Part shown: positions 46,921-61,200 of the stretch, piece after piece
Position numbering within the stretch: position 1 is the stretch's first letter
How the letters are laid out: each line of letters starts with the position of its first letter
Source: Dryas octopetala
Taxonomy: Eukaryota; Streptophyta; Magnoliopsida; Rosales; Rosaceae
Length of the DNA stretch: 64,000 nucleotides
Assembly: GCA_963921425.1 (NCBI GenBank)
Contig: OY992832.1
Coordinates: 33,127,475 to 33,191,474 of the forward strand
Direction of reading: 5' to 3'
Translations under genes and position numbers: made by a program
Notes under the pieces: model-generated
What the model was told of the DNA's origin: nothing
What the model saw: the letters and a program-made list of their open reading frames with translations, nothing else
Databases searched by the model: none

Positions 46921-47124
46921 AAAAAAAAAGTCTGTTCCCAATATTGGTCGAACTTTATCAGGAAATTAAATGTTATAAGCATAACAGAGAATAATTGAAA
47001 TCCCTATTGTATCTTGATTTTAAGGGGGGAAAGTTGGACATTAATTTATATGTTGTATAGTCAACATTATGCGTGGAAGTAAAATTATGGGTAAGTTATC
47101 TTGTCTGAATTGTCACTATTGCAG

Positions 47125-49197
<2,073 letters not shown>

Positions 49198-50665
49198 GTA
49201 AACTTTATAGCAAAATTTTACATTGGATGAGTATTTTTTTTGGCTCTCAGTTGTCTCTTTTTTCCCATTGAGAATTTGAGGTTGCAATTCTGAATATCTG
49301 TCCCTTTTTCTGTCCTTGGAACAGTATCATAACAACTCATAAAGTTGTGATGCATGGTTTGGATGTCTTTACATGGTACCACAACACATTTTCAAATATA
49401 CCAGCGCTCTCTAGAACCAACTATGCGTCCCACATTGCCCCCTAGAAGTCAAAATCTTCACCTTGCTCTCTGTTTTGGTGAATCATTATAGAGAATTTTA
49501 GAGGCTAGTCCATTTTTATCTTTGTTACCCTAAAAAAGATCACGATCAAGATCAAGATTTAGTTGTGAATAAAGAGAACACTCGCGTCATTCATGTTTGA
49601 TATGGGCATGTCACTACGCTGCCGAGAGGCCAAGAATAGATTTCTAAACAAAATTAGAACTTTCTCCTAAACTAACTTATGCGCCAAACAATTTTATAGT
49701 TGGGGAAGGAACAATTATTGGCTTGGGCTCTTACTTGCCTTGGAAATTAAGGACTTAACTGGTCATATGACTGTTTGTGAATTCAAAAGTATGAATGACA
49801 AATTCAAGAGTGATTGGGTTAATTGTAAGGCAATGAACTTTGATGAAGAAATTGTAATTACTTGATTATCACGAAATTGAGCAACAATAGTTGTTACTAA
49901 CAATGAATCTCATAATGCTAAAACATGAAACTAGAAAGGAACAAGTTGATACTAGAGAAGAAAAGGCTGGTAGAGCTAAAACAATCATCTAAAGTTTGTC
50001 AGTTGTGTTGAAAGTCTTTTTGTTTTGCTTCCTGCATGTATTTAATTATAAGGATCCAACCCTTGTGGGTCCTAGAAATCCTTTTTCTAATTGGACTATG
50101 TCTTCTCGACTTGACTTTTCCTTCACGCTCAAGCTATCCTCTTTCCTATCTAACTTTGTGTCCTCATATGGCTAGGATTGCTTCACACTGGACTAGGCCG
50201 TGCCTTTAACATTGGGCTTATATTCGTTGCTCCACACGACTTGGGCCTTTAGTTGCCTTTCATGGCCCAATATATGCTGAATATGATACAAACTTATGAC
50301 CCCCATTTATGTGAGTCTCGGTTAACTTGGTCGAGTGGTTAAGGAAATTAATACGAACGCTTTGAACCCCCCCCCCCTCCCAAAAAAAAAATCCTAGTGC
50401 GTAAACTAAATAGATCTAAAGAAGTAGGGAGGAAGAACTAGAAATTTAACACTTTTGGAGTTTTGAAATTAAAACAAAGGTATGAAATACCAAGGTTTTG
50501 GATTCTTTAGCCCCACTTGATGACCCAAACTACTATTTAACATCTTCCCACAAAGGAGAGCACCAATATCACCTGAATGCTCTCACCAAGGATTTCTCTC
50601 TCTTAAGCTCAAACAATTGCAACTTTTATGGTAGAATCTTGTCTTGCTTAGAGAAGAACAGACCC
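49198..50665. other. non-coding spacer
   Basis: No gene is recognised. A tRNA-like A-box stretch (GGTCGAGTGGTTAAGG) lies at ~50,329-50,344, next to a C-run and A-run (50,369-50,390). It lacks a normal anticodon arm and B box, so it is at best a tRNA-derived relic. Confidence 0.4.
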
Positions 50666-50669
50666 TAAC

Positions 50670-50860
50670 ACTACTAGAAAAATTGCCATTGAGCACAAAT
50701 ATATGTGACACCTTTTTTACATATATCGTTGATACGTGCTCTATATATATGGACATACATAATTTATGCTACCTATTTGTGTCCTTTTGTATTGGACACA
50801 AATTTTGTGCCTAAATTAATATTTAAATAATCTCTCATCACGTCACCGTCAGAAATTATT
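50670..50860 (+). mobile_element. CACTA-type terminus (one end only)
   Basis: CACTACTAGAAAAATTGCC is a classic CACTA/En-Spm terminal sequence. It is followed by repeated subterminal words (ATATATGTGACAC, TTTGTGTCC, GGACACAAATTTTGTG). The opposite end (a TTTTTCTAGTAGTG-like sequence) was not found downstream, so this is a truncated copy or the far end is mutated. Confidence 0.55.
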
Positions 50861-51650
50861 ACTAAACATTTTAAAGAATCATAAATATATGTGGCCAATT
50901 GAATATTTTCACTACACTAAACCCAACATTACACTTCCCAATAAACCAGATTGATTTTTTCAATGGGCTATCACCCTTTTTCTACCTGCCTCCGTCTGTC
51001 TCTCTCCATCTCCTTCCCCTTCTCTTTCTCCCTCCCCTTCTCTCTCATTTTCCCTCTGTCTCTGTCTCTCTCCCCTTCTCTTTCTCTCCCTTACTCTTTC
51101 TTCCTCTACCTGCCTCCGTCACCGGACCACCGTGGTTCGTCGGCGACCCAATCGACCTCCAATGGTGAGAGGGGCAGCCGGTGGTGGACGGGGTTAGGGT
51201 GGGTGGGTTTGTTTATGTTTTTTTAATTTTTTTTTTCTCATTTTTCCTCTGTTTCTGTCTCCCTCCCCTTCTCTTTCTCTCCCTTTCTCTTTTATATATG
51301 TGTTATTTTTGTTTTTGGTTTAAGATTGAGGGACTTGCTAATAGGGTTTTTGTTTTTTTTGATCTCTTGTTGTTGTGGTGTAGTTTTCTTTAAGAAGTGC
51401 CCAACTGCCCACATCCTGATGAAAAGCAAAGGTTTTAATCCTCTTTCACGTTGTTGATTGCCTGGAATGGATTGTCCCCTTTCACGTCTTCAAAAAATTA
51501 GTAGAAAAGGTATAATTTCTTCTTTAATGTGAATGTCACCTGCATTTGAAATGTACTCAGTTACAATGTAAATTATATGTTGATATTTTAGGTGTTGGGT
51601 TCTTAATCCTTGAATATTCATACTACTTAAAATACATTGACCTTTTGCAG

Positions 51651-52022
51651 TATGATATGGAGCTAGTTTTTGTGAAGAACTCACGTGAATTTGTGCATGA
51701 GTATATGAAAAAACCAGAATATGTGGAGCTAATGCAAAGGCTTGGTGCATTAGGTGATGCCGTGATGGTAACCAAGATCAGAATAAGTTCTTTTGCTTCA
51801 ATTCTGTGGCCCTTTACTTTCTCTTTGCATACAAACAGTTGATTAATTGAGACCCAATTTAATGATGGTAGTACAAAAAAATATTTCAGTATCAGTTGAT
51901 TATGTATGGTTTTGTCATTCACTTAATGACATGTGTTGTGATCATGAGTTTTAGTATTGATACATTTTTCATTCTTGCTTTGTAATATCCAGGCACATTA
52001 TCACAAGATGAATGGGAAGTAG
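51651..52022 (+). pseudogene. exon-like gene relic of unknown family
   Basis: 51,651-51,767 is a 39-codon open piece (YDMELVFVKN..., ...LGALGDAVM) with a TTTTGCAG acceptor before it and a GTAACC donor after it. A following acceptor at 51,992 continues the same phase for nine residues (AHYHKMNGK) to a stop at 52,020-52,022. I do not recognise the family. It may be the 3' end of a host gene or a fragment captured by the CACTA-like element whose terminus lies ~1 kb upstream. A separate open piece at ~52,337-52,470 has an AG in front but a different context. Confidence 0.35.
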
Positions 52023-52725
52023 CTTATTTGTATTTGTCATTTGTTGTGAGGAAGGTGAGCGCATACTCCTAGTGCAAAATGACCCATACAATCCCATTTT
52101 CGTGTTGCGGTTACCATTATTATAGTCCCTCTGTTTCCATTTCTATGTGTTGAGGAATATATCTGTGTTATTTTCTGGGAGGCCAACCTGAACGGACACA
52201 AAGTAAATGGTAGAAGAGACAAAGGGAAGATGAACATATCAAAAGAGGACATCATGTACATTAATAGTCATTAATGGAATACCAAATATGCCTCAGAGAT
52301 CCATTTTTATAGCAGAAAGGAACAATGGTTTTGCAGAATGGAGAAACCTGCTTACCTAAATGGGAGAAGGAAGAGCTCAATTGCCCACATGCTCAATTGA
52401 AGGATGAGCTGAACCGGATTTGTACTTTGGCGAACAAGTTCTTGGGCAGGACCCTCTCGTCCTTGACTTGAGCGATGGCTTTTTTTTTTTTTTAATTAAA
52501 AATACTCTTTGGGCACAATTTTGTAGTTGTGCTATGTGAATGTCACATCAAGTATAACTGTAGTGTTGCAGATGGGCTGTCTCATTGTCAGAGTGTTGGC
52601 ACAAACATATGCGCCTACACGTTTGGCACATAACCCTTAATTCGCCCTCTATTAGCAAAGGAAACGCCAATTGCGGAAATCGACAAATTAATTGTAGTTG
52701 CATCGTGCCCAATGTCATAAGAGCA

Positions 52726-53112
52726 GGTTTTTTTTTTTTTTTTTCAGTCTTAGTACCTGATTTTTGGGCCATATCGTACTTAAACTATTATTTATCTCAA
52801 TTTCATTCTTAAACTTTTATTTTATCCCAAATTGATGTATAATGTGAATTTTGGTAAAAAATACTAACAAAATTTGGTCATGTGTGTTGCACATAATCTT
52901 ATACTCAAGGTCAATTTGGTCTATTCACGATCCTAGGTTGACTAAAATTCCCCTAATTTTGAATTCTTATTAGAAAAAAGTCATATTATATACTAAATTG
53001 AGATGAAATAAAAGTTTAGATATGAAATTATGACAAATAATAATTTAGATATCTACTTGGGACAAGACTCAAAGTTGAGGTATCAAATTTTGAAAAAGAC
53101 CCTTTTTTTTTT
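52726..53112. mobile_element. MITE-like inverted repeat
   Basis: The two halves pair imperfectly: left GTACCTGATTTTTGGGCC, CTTAAACTATTATTTAT and AAACTTTTATTTTATC; right, inverted, GATACCTCAACTTTGAGTC, CTAAATTATTATTTGTC and AAACTTTTATTTCATC. T-runs cap both ends. No clean target duplication is visible. The composition resembles the 'tyr-cautious' MULE-type MITEs with low-complexity ends, but the class is not certain. Confidence 0.55.
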
Positions 53113-54303
53113 CTTATGCGTTTGAAGTATTGCAACTTTTCAACAATGACAATTATTTATTGTCATTGTTGAACATTTGTTATTCTTACTGTGCAACAAC
53201 ACAAAAAAAAGGGCAACTTATATAAATCTTTTGTCTTTTTTTTGCATAAACATGTCAAAAAACATATAACCAACAAAAAACTACCTTTATAAAGTCACAT
53301 AAACCATTTTCATGTTTGTTGTTGCAAAGCCACTGTCGAGTAGTGGCAGCCGAAATTGTACAACACCAGATGTGTCTTTAGTGTGTCTTTTTTTTTTTTT
53401 GGTCATTTTGAGTGCCCTTTTTTTAAAAGGTGAGTTTATTTCTTACTGGGTGGAACTTTTTAACATTGGAAACATTATGTGAAGTTATTTATCACTAAGG
53501 TTTGTAAAATAGACTTTAAAATCAATTTATGTTAAATTTATTTTCTTAATTAGCTATTTAATTATTCTTAATTAGATTAATTAGTTCATAAATATTAATT
53601 TAATTGAGCATGATTAATTATTCACCTTCAAAATGCTTTCAAACTTATTTAGTCATACTTAATTCAATTAACCTAGACACACCTTGCTTAGTAAACAAAT
53701 CAACTTAATTATATATTAAGGTCATATCAATAAAATATCCAAACAACATGATGTCTAAGGTCAGTCTGTGAGCAAACGGGCGTTGGACATTGGGCTTGAG
53801 TGTAGCAACTCAGATTTTTCATTCTATCTTGTGTTAGCACATGTTTTTCAAACTCTTTTGCAATTAGAAGCTTGAAGTTTCTTTAAAATAAATGGCGGTC
53901 CATTTGTGTTTTGTGAATTTAAATTGTAAAAAAAATTGTTTTGATGCTATAGAGAATTAATACTCATTTTTATGAGTTCGTAGGATTTTTTAGTGAATTA
54001 TTTGGAGTCCTGAACTATTTTTGATGAATTTAAAAAGTTTGGAGAAATTAGAAAAATAGGAAAAAGAAAATTGATTGCTGACTGGACTGACAGCGCACAC
54101 GTGGTGCGCTGCCATTCGTTCGGGCGCACTGACGAAGAGTTGAGGAAAAATTTTTCGGGGTCTCATAGGAAAAGTTGGGAAAAAAAAAAAACTTTTGCAG
54201 GGTCAGCTCATTATTATGAGAAATTATTCAATATAATCGATATATTAACACATGATATAACCAACTTATATGTTATAATATAGGTGAATATTATTAATAG
54301 TAT
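53113..54303. other. non-coding spacer with possible LTR fragment
   Basis: No gene is seen. From about 53,806 (GTAGCAACTCAGATTTTTC) to ~54,200 the composition resembles a decayed LTR of the GTAACGACCCGA type, including a GC-richer patch at 54,085-54,130. This is a weak impression only. Confidence 0.35.
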
Positions 54304-54432
54304 GAAAAATACTAGGGAGACCATATTTTTGTACTAACTCTCTAATAGAGTTGGGACCCACCAATACAAGTGAGGCTCACCTCTATTAGAGAAACTAAAT
54401 GGTACAAAGAAATGGTTTCCCTAGCACTATCC
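54304..54432. mobile_element. 129-bp MULE-type MITE with 9-bp target duplication
   Basis: TAATAGTAT directly flanks both sides (54,295-54,303 and 54,433-54,441). The ends are inverted repeats: GAAAAATACTAGGGAGACC against the reversed GGATAGTGCTAGGGAAACC, with pairing continuing inward (TTTTTGTAC / TCTTTGTACC, CTCTAATAGAG / CTCTAATAGAG). A 9-bp duplication points to the Mutator superfamily. Confidence 0.8.
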
Positions 54433-55276
54433 TAATAGTATACCTTACAAATATAAATATGTCGTTTAACAATCTCCTTACACATAAATTAATTACAACA
54501 CGTGACGATCTATCGGTTATATTTAATAATTTTATTATTATTATAGGGTGTTAATGTAGAATATAGAAGCCGGCTTTATCTTTCGGTATCGAATCCTATT
54601 CCGTATTGCTCGGCCCAAAGGAAAAAGATGAAGGCAGGCCCACAAGTGTTCACTGACCCTCATAGTCGACTCTTGTGCACATGTCTAGTTCCTCCAAAAT
54701 CAAAATATGAAAGTACTGAATAGGGCTCTCCAAAATCGACCAACTGCTGCTCTCCGCTCTCTGCTGTCCTGTAATACAAGAAGGTGAATTTCCTCCTCCT
54801 CCCATCGTCTTCATCCCTACTTCTAGTCCTTGGAAGACTATATCTTTACCTAATACCTGGTAGGAAATTGCTCTGTAACTTGCCTTTGAAAGAATCTCTC
54901 TTTCTCTGGCTCTCTCATGATTGCCAAATTGATGTAAACTACTTAAATTTTTTTTTTTTTTTTTTAAATCGAGAAGTTTTTGCATGATTTCTCAACATAC
55001 TGCCAAATGTAAGCTCAAATAGGCCTGAGATTTTGATTTGGATTAGTCACTGAATAATAACACAGAAATAACAAAGTTCCCTCTGAGTAAACAAATACCT
55101 GTGCTTTTAGTCATGTCATATGTGTGTAAACGTGTTTGTAGATGTGTACTAAAGTAGTAAACGTTTTGGTGCAGGTGCAGCAGGCTGGGGCTTCTGAAAA
55201 TCACATGGTCTATTAACTTACCTGGGTTTTTATTAGGACTTTAGGAGTACTCATTCTGGCTAAATAATTGAAAAAT

Positions 55277-58200
55277 ATGGACGGTTCCCAAGATCAGCCA
55301 CTCCCTCCCGGTGTTCAGTCTTTGCCGAAATATTCATCAAATCCAGCTCAACCCTTACCATGCCCTCCCCAGCGTTCTGAGAACACGGTGAGACCTCACC
55401 ATCATTTTAGCTCTTCTGGAAGCTACCCGTCTTCTATTCTCCCTACAAAATCAACCTTTAATACTACTGCTCAATGCTTCTACCCACATATGAGTTCAAT
55501 ACCCCAGTATAATTTCGCTCCCACTGCTCCCCAGTCTTCCTATCAAACATTTACACCACAGGGTCCTGGTTCAGTTAATCTGGCTGGACCTGAAAACCAT
55601 TTTGAATATTATGCTTCTCACTTGCATGCAGAAAGTGTTCAATCTGGTGCTCACCACAACTTTCCTACCTCATATGAGCAGAATACTTTGGTCTGCAATC
55701 ATCCAAACCGGTCAGGAGAAGCTCACTCTTCTCGACAATTCAGTGCTCCACAGAATGACTCATCAAATATGCTCAACAATGCTGCTGTCCTGATTGAGCA
55801 GCAGTCACACAAACAAAATGCAGAGAGTGAAGGAATCCCCCGGATGAAGGATACCACTCAAGAAACTAACTGTATTGATGCAAAAGATCAGAGAAACAGT
55901 GACGCCACTTCAATTATTCATAACAATTCTGATATTGATCTTGTCAATAAAAAGTACAACATCACGCATGGTGCTCTCCATGCATCTATGAGAAACTCCA
56001 GACTACATTTTGAAAATGCTAGTGAAATTGAAGCTGCTGCGCAAAATGTGGTGTTGCATGAACAAGTGCGTATGCTTTTTTTTAGTTTCTATTATTTATT
56101 TTATCTTTTTATGTGAAGGGCTTATTTATGTTTTTCATGTCATTATTTGAACTTATGTGATTATTTATGGTTTGTCTGCGTTATAGGAAGTATCTACCCA
56201 AAATATCTTTCGTAGCCAAAGGTTTGTATATATTTGTTTTTACTAAAATCTTCTCTTTTTCTGATGGATTTGTAAATATTGAGTTTGATGTTTTTTTTTT
56301 ATAATCTTAGAGAAGCAAGAGGTGTGGGTGGGTCTCCTAAGGATGATTTAGACATCTTCTCAGAACGCCTTGATCCGTACGCTCTAAAGGTGTGTAATTT
56401 GAAACTGTTTTAATTTTCTCTTGTTGCAGCATCAACTTTATAGGTAGGCCCACTGTGTATCATCTCCTATTCTGAAATTATAAGTACTGCTACAGGAGCA
56501 TCTACTGAAGATGACCACGGAACATCGTGCTCAAATGGCTTTAAAACGTGGGAAGTCTACCCCTGCTGAAGAAGGTTGGTAGCAAGTTCCTTCTTTAGGT
56601 TGACATGCACTATTATTTCTCTTCTCAACTGTTATACCTTTTTTCAAAACCTTGGAAGTTTGTCCCCCATTAAAAGGTTTATGGTTCCTTCTTTCTCATT
56701 TACTGTTGTGTTTTTCTCTTCATTTGCTTTTGTGGCCAACTCTCTTGAACCTATGTTCTTGTTAAATTTTTTTTGTTATTATAATAAAAAAAGAGGATTT
56801 TGTAAAGAGGAACAAGTGGCCTCTTAACAAAAAGAGAGAAAACTAAGACATAAGTACAACTAAATGTTATATACTTGAAACTCCTTTGAAGGAAAATGAA
56901 AAAGAAAGTAAGGCACGGGCAGTGGCGGGTTTGTTTCAAATGTCACAGGAGATTTTCCCTTCTTTTTTCAAGTAAAGAGCATATCTCCATCATGATTTAT
57001 TAGCTTCCCATAAGGAGTAGTGCTCATCTGAAAATGATGTTTCTGAAAGATGCCTATGATTTGAAGCTTCTTTTTATAATAAAGTAGGATTCAAATCATC
57101 CTATTTTGCCTTAAGCAGTATTGGTCATCTGAAAATGATGTCTCTAGAAGATGCCAATGATTTGAAGTTGGCGTAATCTGAATAACATCTTCCATCAAAG
57201 TTTAATGTGAGAAAATCTGGATGGGAAATCCAAAACAAGGATACTTTTTTGGCTGGAATAAGGAAAATCCTTTGGAATCTTCAATATTTAGTACAACCTT
57301 TTGTTGGAGATATCCTCATTATTATTTTTTTTTTCCAAAAGCTTGTAGTTGAAAATTGAAAGTTATTATTTGTAGAAAGAAGCTTGGGAGAAAGAAAAAA
57401 GGAGTTGGATTTAGCAGAAGAATGAAATAGTTTTAAGTTGGGAGAGGGAGAAGAGAGAGGGCTAAGGTAAGATTGAGATTTGAGGAGTTAGTCTTCAGAG
57501 AAGAAATCATGTGGAGGCAAAAAGGCAAGGTTGAGTGGGCAAAGGGAGAAAATCACACAAAAATGTTCCATAAGTTGGGTAGTTGGAGGAGGAAGAGAAA
57601 TCTGATTGAGAAATTAGAGACAAGAGAAGGGTTCATTATGGAGGATGACAGATTAGTTGAGATGGAAATAATTAGTTTTTTATTTTTAAAATTTATTAGC
57701 AATATGTACTCTAGCGAAGGGATCTTAAGACCAAAAATTGAGCGCTTACATTGGAGCCTGAGGTTGGAGTCGGGTGGTTGGGTAGACCTTTGTAGAAGAA
57801 TAATTGATGAGAGCAATTTTTTATTGGTAAAGATAAATCACCTGGTTCATATGGTTTTACTTTGGCAATGTTTCAGAAATTTCGGGATATTTGAAGAGTA
57901 ATTCGAGGAATTTCAAAAAATGTGGTGGTAATCACAAACCACTGAGACTTGTATTTTCTTATCCCAAGAAGATGAGTTGCAGTAAGAGGTGGGGATTTCA
58001 GGCCAATTAGTCTGGCTTCAGGTTTGTACAAGATTATCTCAAAGCTATACCCTTAGATTCAGGGAGGTGTTAGGTGATACAATTTCAGCTTCACAAGGGG
58101 CTTGATAAGGAATAATATGTGGAAATGATTCTGTGTATAAATTGGGCTTTTTGATTACTGTAAATTGTTGGTAGATAAAGAACAATAGAAATTCTAGGGA

Positions 58201-61200
58201 AGCAAGGAAAGGATAGGAACTACTAGCATCACACCAATGGGACTCTAGGCATCACACCTATGGTTAGGATGCATCACATTATCCTAGAGAGAAGAATGAG
58301 CTTGCTGGAAATTTTTTTAAGTTTATTCATGTCTCAAAAGAAAGGTTCACAAGCATTATACATAATTCTACTAGGCTGGCTACTAAATGTAATTCATGAC
58401 TTCCGGTCATATAATGAACCCATACAAAACATTGGACCAATATTACGCCTAACATCATGTATAGCACAAATATGCTTACTGAAAGCTTCTGCGTTAGTAC
58501 TAGGACATGCCTTGATCGGCAAAGGAACCAAATCATTTGGCTTGCGGGGAAGTAAGCAAGTTACTATCTCGAAGGGGTTATAATCAGTGGACTGATCTAT
58601 GGAGCTGTTATATGCAAATTAAGCAGTTGGAAGAATCTGGTCCAAAATTTTGTTATGATCGTCAACTAGGCCACCCGAACTTCGATTATTAATCTATGTT
58701 TGACCATCAGTTTGTGGATGGAAAGAAGAAGAAACCTCCAGCTTTGTACTCAGAAACTTTCATAGGGTGCGCCAGAAGTACCTCATGAATTTCACATCAC
58801 GGTTGGAAACAATTGTTCTAGGAAAACCATGAAGTTTAACAACTCCCTTCAAGAAGAGTTTAACAATGTGGAACATCTGAAGTCTTTGAATAAGGAATAA
58901 TTATAAAGTAGATCATTTTTAAGAAATGATCCACCACAACAAAAATAGAATCATGAGCTTGAATCGTTCTTGGCGACCCAAAGACGAAATCCATGCCCAA
59001 GTCTTGCCATGGCTAATGAGGCAGATGAAGTGGCATGTATAAACCTGTATTTTGTTCCTTTCGAAATTTGGAAAGTTGATATGGTGAAATAATCTTTGCC
59101 ACATCTCGTTTCAGGCCTAGGCCAATAAAAGCGATCCTCAATTATGGAAATTGACTTGTCTCTTCCAAAATGACCGGCTGCTCCTCCAATGTGCAATTCC
59201 CAAATCACTTTCTCGTGCAAAGACCTAAACAAGGTTTGGTATCTTTGAACAGATAACTATTGTGAAAATAGAAATCGGGATTTTTGTCTTGCTGTCCGGT
59301 CCAATATTTTCAAAGGTGAGGCAGCGGCAGAATGCCTCAGGTGTCCCTGTACCTATGGGCGATCCAAAAAGGTGTAATCCTAATTGCAGAGGGATAAGCC
59401 TCGTGTCCTAAAGGCGCAAAAAATGCATGTCAATTGCAGAAGTGTACACCCCTTGAAGCTTTGTTTGTTTTTATTTTTTATTTTTTTTATAATATACCCT
59501 AGACAGCTGCTACAGTTGTTGGTGGGAGTGAGCTTGCCAGAGAGGTTCGATTTCAGAATATGGAGATTGGAAGCTTCAGGTTATTTTTCTTGTTTTAAAT
59601 TTCTTTTTGAAAATAAAGCCTTTCCCAGTTTTGCTCCTGCTGGGTTTATTTGAAAAGCAAAGGTTTCTCCCAAGATTAAGGTTTTAGCCTGGATTGCTTT
59701 GCACGGAAAGCTAAACACTTGTGATTTGCTGCAAAAAAGAAGGCCAAACGCATGTCTCTCTCCTCAATGGTTGGGTGGTGTTCTGATTCATTGTCCAGTA
59801 TCTTCAAGGCTATTGTTGATATTGTTTAAGGAGGCGACCTACGTTGGGAAGGTAGTTATGGCTGTTTTTTGCTGCTCAATGAAAGGCTCTGAGGTTTTGC
59901 AGGTGGAAAGAAAGCAAAAATACTTTGGATTTTCAGTGCTTTAGACTGTAATTTCGTGGGAAAGAGACAAAAGAATTTTTTGAAGATTACAAAGGATTGA
60001 GGGTGGAGGAACTGTGGGGAAAGTTCGGTACTGCTCAGCTCTTTGGGCTTCTGTATCACGGGAATTTAAAGATGTTTTCTGGTCTGATATATTATTAGGT
60101 TGGAAGGTAGCTGCTACTGTCTTTACTTTGTAGTTTCAGTGGTGGGTGTCTTATCCACTACTTTGTATTGTTTTTGTTGTGAATAAAAGTATGTTTCCTT
60201 TAAAAAAATAGAAAAAAAAATCTCCTAGACAAAGTAGCGCTGTTTTGTAAGTTACTGTAGAAACTTAAAAAGCCGAACCTAGGGGCACTGTTTTGCTGGG
60301 ATCTTCATATTTTTTAAAACAAAAAAGTGCCCAACTACTCTTTTACCTGATAAGTGATATCCCACCTGGTAGAAGTCAAAAAAACCCTAAGGGTTAAATA
60401 CAAAAATGGTCCATGAACTTTACAGTGCATCTCAATTTGGTCTACTAACTATAAAAAGTGTCAATTTGGTTCATGAACTTTTCAAGTTGTACCAAAGCAG
60501 TACAAACGTTAACTTCCATCGAAAAATTTAACGGAAACTGATCATGTGCACAACAAGTAACCACATTTTTAGGGGCATTTCAGTCTGTTCATTACATTTT
60601 TATGTGACTAATTCCGTTAATTTTCGGATGGAAGTTAACGTTTGTACTACTTTGGTATAGCTTGGAAACTTCGTGGACCAAATTGACATTTTGTATAGTT
60701 AGTAGACCAAATTAAGAATCAGTGTAAAATTCATGGACCATTGTTATATTTAACCCAAACCCTAAAATGTTCCACTTCTCTTTCAAGAGCCTCTAACTCT
60801 AACACCCGCAATCGATGCCTCTAACCCAAATTCCATAGCTGAGATCTTCACTCTTGAATGGCTCTAAGGTGTTGACATTAGTTTTAACTTGTAGGGTGCA
60901 TTCCTGAGCTTCTCTTTCTTATTGCACACATGTAAATTATCCAGATCATTTTTTGCCAAGTAAGCTCATAATTGTTTGACAAAATGGCTTTGTGTGATTC
61001 GAAACTACAAGAATACAATTGCTTAAGGAACGAGTGAAAATGTACTGCCAAGTGAAATATGGGCTCAAATGAGATAAACCTAATTTTGTAGGTGTTTTAG
61101 CTGTTTCTGTGGATCACCCTTTGAAGTTCATTTCCAGATTTGATATGTCAATAACATAACAAAATAGCTAAGCTTGCATTCTGGATTGATCTGAATAATG

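Noticed and set aside
50318-50376. tRNA-Ser-like or SINE-like sequence
   Set aside because: Only an A-box-like stretch is present; the B box and cloverleaf cannot be drawn.
52337-52472. Protein-like open piece (NGETCLPKWEKEELNC...) after a TTTTGCAG
   Set aside because: It cannot be joined in phase with the exon-like pieces upstream, and I recognise no family; reported only as context.
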